Source: Pyramidobacter piscolens W5455 (GTDB lineage Bacteria > Synergistota > Synergistia > Synergistales > Dethiosulfovibrionaceae). From it: a stretch of DNA of 64,000 nucleotides. Position numbers and translations under genes: made by a program. Positions within the stretch are counted from its first letter, which is position 1. Each line of letters begins with the position of its first letter. Shown here piece after piece: positions 61,212 through 64,000 of the stretch. The notes below the pieces were generated by a model, which made no database searches, was not told where the DNA came from, and saw only the letters and a program-made list of their open reading frames with translations. The stretch covers positions 1 through 64,000 of the forward strand of contig NZ_ADFP01000135.1 of the NCBI RefSeq assembly GCF_000177335.1, read 5' to 3'.

Positions 61212-62203
61212 GGCGACGGATGTTCGCCTTTTTCCGCGGATTTCAGGATCAACTGACGGCGGAGCTCGTCGGCGCGGAGCTCAAGCTGCTTTTCCATATC
61301 TTGTTTCAACGCTTCGATCGCGCGCCGGTGATCGTCGTTGAGCTGTTCGATCTGATAGTGGGCGCGGTTGAGTTCGTGCGCTTTGTCCTCGAGGACGCTT
61401 TTCAGGGCTTCCATCTGCGACTGATACTGCCGTCCCGTTTGCAGCTGGATCAGCGACAGTTTGCGCTCGTACTCGCGCTGCTGGTCGGCGGCGCGGCGTT
61501 CCTGTTCGGAAGCGGCCGCCTCGTGACGGGCCAGATCGTTCTGCAGCTTTTCCAGCTGCCGTTTTTGTTCGCGTTTGATGCGTGCCAGCTCTTCCAGCGC
61601 CGCGTTTTTTTCGCGCTCGGCGATGCTGCCCAGGGACTGGGTTCGGGCGATGGCCTCGGCGGCGCTGCGGGCGCGGTCTTCCGCGATTTGGATGCTTTCG
61701 TGCAGGTTCACTTTTTCCTGCTCGTACTTCAGCGTCAGCGCATCGAGTGCCGTCTTGTGCTTGCGGGCGGCTCTGGCCGCTTCGGTATTCAGTTCTTCGA
61801 TATGGGTCCGAAGGTGAGCGGCTTCTTCTTTCGCGGCGCGCAGCTGGCTTTTGGCTTCTTCAACGCGGTGGGCGTCGCCTCGGTAAACGGCGAGCTGTTC
61901 CTTGAGCTGCGTTATTTCGAGCTTCAGCGAGGCTTCGCCGCGGCGCGCTTCGGAAAGCTCCATGTGAGCGTCCATGAAATTTTTTCGGAGCACTTCCAGT
62001 TCGTTCTCCCTTTCGTCAAGCCGCTTGCGGAGCAAAAGCGTTTCGCGCCCGTTCTGCTCCTTTTCGTTGATCAGGAGGTCTTTCTGGCGTACGGCGACCT
62101 GAAATATCTGCTTGCCGAACGCCTCAAGCTGAGCGAGGGCCCGGCGAAACGCTTCTTCGTCAGGGATGGGATCAACGACGCTTTTGTCAATTTGTTCCTG
62201 CAT
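61208..62203 (-). CDS. Long coiled-coil protein (331 aa)
   Basis: No family recognised. Nearly the entire chain after about residue 45 is heptad-rich and charged (LRKRLDERENELEVLRKNFM, RKHKTALDALTLKYEQEKVN, QYQSQMEALKSVLEDKAHEL). No signal peptide or membrane helix; cytoplasmic rod. It overlaps the ABC-F gene (ATGA) and follows the flavoprotein by 47 bp, so the set is probably one transcript. SMC-like hinge or ATPase heads are absent. Confidence 0.8.
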   Translation of the reverse strand: MQEQIDKSVVDPIPDEEAFRRALAQLEAFGKQIFQVAVRQKDLLINEKEQNGRETLLLRKRLDERENELEVLRKNFMDAHMELSEARRGEASLKLEITQLKEQLAVYRGDAHRVEEAKSQLRAAKEEAAHLRTHIEELNTEAARAARKHKTALDALTLKYEQEKVNLHESIQIAEDRARSAAEAIARTQSLGSIAEREKNAALEELARIKREQKRQLEKLQNDLARHEAAASEQERRAADQQREYERKLSLIQLQTGRQYQSQMEALKSVLEDKAHELNRAHYQIEQLNDDHRRAIEALKQDMEKQLELRADELRRQLILKSAEKGEHPSP

Positions 62204-62250
62204 ACTACCGGCCTTCCTGTTGAGAGATGGATTGTGTTGCGTCTTTTGCT

Positions 62251-64000
62251 CTATCGCTTATCGTCTTTTCTGAAACGGGAGAAACTGGCGAATTTCCGCG
62301 GACGCGGTTTGGAAACGGGCGGTTCGCTGCGGGGCGGCCTGTTTTCATGAGAGAACTCCCTTTCCCGGGAACGGTCTGCGTCGAACCGCCGTTTGCCGGG
62401 GAAAGGCCGTTCCTGAAGAGGGCGTCCGGCATGAAAGTCTCGGTCGTCATGGCTGCGGCGAGTGTCGTAGGGGCGCTCCGAACGGCCGGCGTACGAATTT
62501 CGTTCATTGTCGAAGCCGCGCTCGTAGAACCCACGGAGTTCCCTGTCGTCAGATGCATAGGGACGTCTGGGCGCGTCGGAGAAACGGGGGCGCCGCTCCT
62601 GATCGTGCGGACGCCAGTCCCGTGGAGGCGAATCGGAGCGCCTCTGATATTCGGAACCTTCGCTGCGGAAATTTTCCCTGGACGGACGCGGATCGCGCGG
62701 CCGTTCGAAGTCGCGGCGTTCGTCGCGCGCCCTGGAACCGGGGCGGTCGAAGGGGCGCCGTTCCGAACGGCGGAACCTTCCTTCGGACGCCGCCTCGCGG
62801 AAGCGGGACGGTTCCGAAAAATCCTCGCGGCCGCCCCTGCCGTAGGGCTGTTGGCGGTATTCCCGGGACGGGGCGTCGGTGCGGCGGGATGCGCGCCGAT
62901 CGTCGCGATCGTCTCCGAACGGCCGCCGTCCTCTTTCGAACGGCCGGTCTTCGTCCCGGCGGAAAAAGCGGCGGTCTTCCGGGAAACGCGGCCGTTCGTC
63001 GGAATCCCGGCGCTCCCCAAAATCGCTCTCTTCCCGGGACGTCTTTTGGGGGCGGTCCGAACGGTCTGTGCGTTGGAAAGGACGCCTCTCGCGATGGCGG
63101 TCTTCGGGAGACGGGCGGCGGTCTTTTCCGAAACCGGGGCGGTCGCCGCCGCCAGTTCCTTCTTCTGGCTGCCGGGGCGTCTGCCTGCGCGGATCTCTCC
63201 AGCCGCAGAATTCTTTGTCGTCGGTGGGGCCGGTTTTGATAGTCATATCCTCGTTTTTTTCCTCCTTGAATTTCTGACGCTCCGCTTTGGAGATCTCATA
63301 TCTGTGGCTGCGCGCCGCTTCCATCTGCCTGACGATGTCCTCGTCCGTGGGCTTTTTGAACCCCAGAGCTTCGGCGGCCGCGCTCCCGGCGGTGAAGCCT
63401 GTGCTCCAGCATTCTTGAAGATTGTAGCCGCCGGTCGGTCCGTCGACGTCGATCATTTCGCCGGCGAAGTAGAGGTTGGGGACGATTTTCGAGGCCATGG
63501 TCTCCGGCTCGATCCCGTCGGTGCTCACGCCGCCGCTGGTGACGATGGCGTGCCGGAACCCCAGAAGTTCCGTGGGCGTGACGACGAAATCCTTGATCAT
63601 GTTCCGGAGCGCGAGGCGCTCTTCGGCCGTGGTCTCGCCGCAGGGTTTCCCCATGTCGAGCTTGGCCATCTTGAGCGCTTCGGGGATGATCTGGGCGGGT
63701 AGCATTTTTCTCAGCGCAAAGCGCAGCGCGTCGCCGCCGAATTCCCGGAAGTCGCGCTCGATGCGGGCGTCGAGGCGTTCCGGCTCGAGCGCCGGCTTGA
63801 GGTCGATATGAACAGTCGTGCGCCCGGTCTTGCGCAGACAGTTTCCCACGCTGGCGGCCAGGTCCATGACGATGGCGCCGGAAATGCCGAACGGCGTGAA
63901 ATCCATTTCGCCGAAGCGCTCGTCCACGGTTTCGCCGTTTTGGCGGACCGTGACGCGCACGTTTTTGAGCTTCAGACCGGACAGCTGATCGTCGAAGCGC
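62251..64000 (-). CDS. HI0933-like flavoprotein with long Arg/Asp-rich tail, N-terminus outside window
   Basis: The frame runs off the right edge. Visible core: LSGLKLKNVRVTV, FTPFGISGAIVMDLAAS, FRHAIVTSGGVSTDGIEPET, LYFAGEMIDVDGPTGGYNLQ, ECWSTGFTAGSAAAEALGFK, the C-terminal half of the YhiN/HI0933 oxidoreductase family (FAD-binding). Instead of ending near there, it continues about 330 residues rich in Arg, Asp, Glu, Pro, Gly and Ser (RPFERGRRPFGDDRDDRR and the like), intrinsically disordered and RGG-like. An internal ATG at 63246 (MTIKTGP) follows AAGGAGG and GAGG, so the tail may also be made alone. Confidence 0.88.
   Translation of the reverse strand, partial: RFDDQLSGLKLKNVRVTVRQNGETVDERFGEMDFTPFGISGAIVMDLAASVGNCLRKTGRTTVHIDLKPALEPERLDARIERDFREFGGDALRFALRKMLPAQIIPEALKMAKLDMGKPCGETTAEERLALRNMIKDFVVTPTELLGFRHAIVTSGGVSTDGIEPETMASKIVPNLYFAGEMIDVDGPTGGYNLQECWSTGFTAGSAAAEALGFKKPTDEDIVRQMEAARSHRYEISKAERQKFKEEKNEDMTIKTGPTDDKEFCGWRDPRRQTPRQPEEGTGGGDRPGFGKDRRPSPEDRHRERRPFQRTDRSDRPQKTSREESDFGERRDSDERPRFPEDRRFFRRDEDRPFERGRRPFGDDRDDRRASRRTDAPSREYRQQPYGRGGREDFSEPSRFREAASEGRFRRSERRPFDRPGSRARDERRDFERPRDPRPSRENFRSEGSEYQRRSDSPPRDWRPHDQERRPRFSDAPRRPYASDDRELRGFYERGFDNERNSYAGRSERPYDTRRSHDDRDFHAGRPLQERPFPGKRRFDADRSREREFSHENRPPRSEPPVSKPRPRKFASFSRFRKDDKR

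Noticed and set aside
62227-63702. Plus-strand frame opposite the Arg-rich tail
   Set aside because: Two frames are open because of GC-rich repeats. The minus frame continues a recognisable flavoprotein, so it is preferred; the plus frame begins without support. The tail itself was checked for being the shadow and kept because of in-frame continuity.

Overview
The window looks like chromosomal DNA of a GC-rich, Gram-negative anaerobe, most consistent with Synergistota (Pyramidobacter/Jonquetella-like). This lineage call is inference. It rests on an outer-membrane toolkit (trimeric autotransporter adhesin, OmpH/Skp-like protein, HtrA/DegP protease, periplasmic amidase), anaerobic electron metabolism (four-subunit 2-oxoacid:ferredoxin oxidoreductase, NfnAB transhydrogenase, HypAB) and methylmalonyl-CoA epimerase. 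The genes carry strong GGAGG-type ribosome binding sites and are tightly packed, often with ATGA or TGATG overlaps.

Layout. 1-9.2 kb: rlmB (cut by the window edge), proC, msrAB, two tandem tRNA-Val genes, an acpS-nnr-tsaE-tsaB operon and a korDABC operon. 9.3-16.6 kb: rlmD, whose 3' end runs into an AT-rich foreign tail, followed by a mosaic and partly decayed island. The island holds a DUF3644/HEPN-like protein with a small HTH partner, a 5'-truncated tyrosine integrase, two TfoX N-domain proteins around a VOC protein, a frameshifted HEPN-like gene, and a chimeric remnant of a serine recombinase joined to a UvrA fragment. 16.6-31 kb: core genes again, including nfnAB, pgi, a TtcA-like gene, a membrane-lipid cluster, trpS, an IclR regulator, ssrA with smpB, tRNA-Pro, a prepilin-type peptidase and mce. 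A perfect ParB-box (parS-like) palindrome lies at 31.02 kb. 31-42 kb: envelope region with a Sel1-repeat protein, sodium:alanine symporter, LemA, a 1396-residue trimeric autotransporter, OmpH and HtrA. 42.6-51.5 kb: tRNA-Ile, PHP phosphoesterase, PmbA, amidase, GerMN protein, rph, rdgB, secG, pncB-like and rplM-rpsI. 51.6-64 kb: tRNA-Asn, a glutaredoxin-like gene, mutY, hypAB, a UvrD/PcrA helicase, coaE, an M50 protease and an AbrB-family membrane protein, then a minus-strand operon of a flavoprotein with an Arg/Asp-rich tail, a coiled-coil protein, an ABC-F ATPase and an FKBP isomerase.

Most of the window is ordinary housekeeping DNA. The least explained signals are: (i) a 158-bp inverted-repeat-bounded element present twice plus a fragment, always touching the stop codon of a gene, whose 58-bp core is inverted between the two full copies; (ii) the roughly 330-residue Arg/Asp-rich tail on the flavoprotein, with a possible internal start; (iii) the rlmD 3'-end junction and its decayed island with two R-x4-H (HEPN-type) proteins; (iv) a 32-bp perfect hairpin covering the stop codon of a small gene behind nfnB; and (v) the parS-like site.
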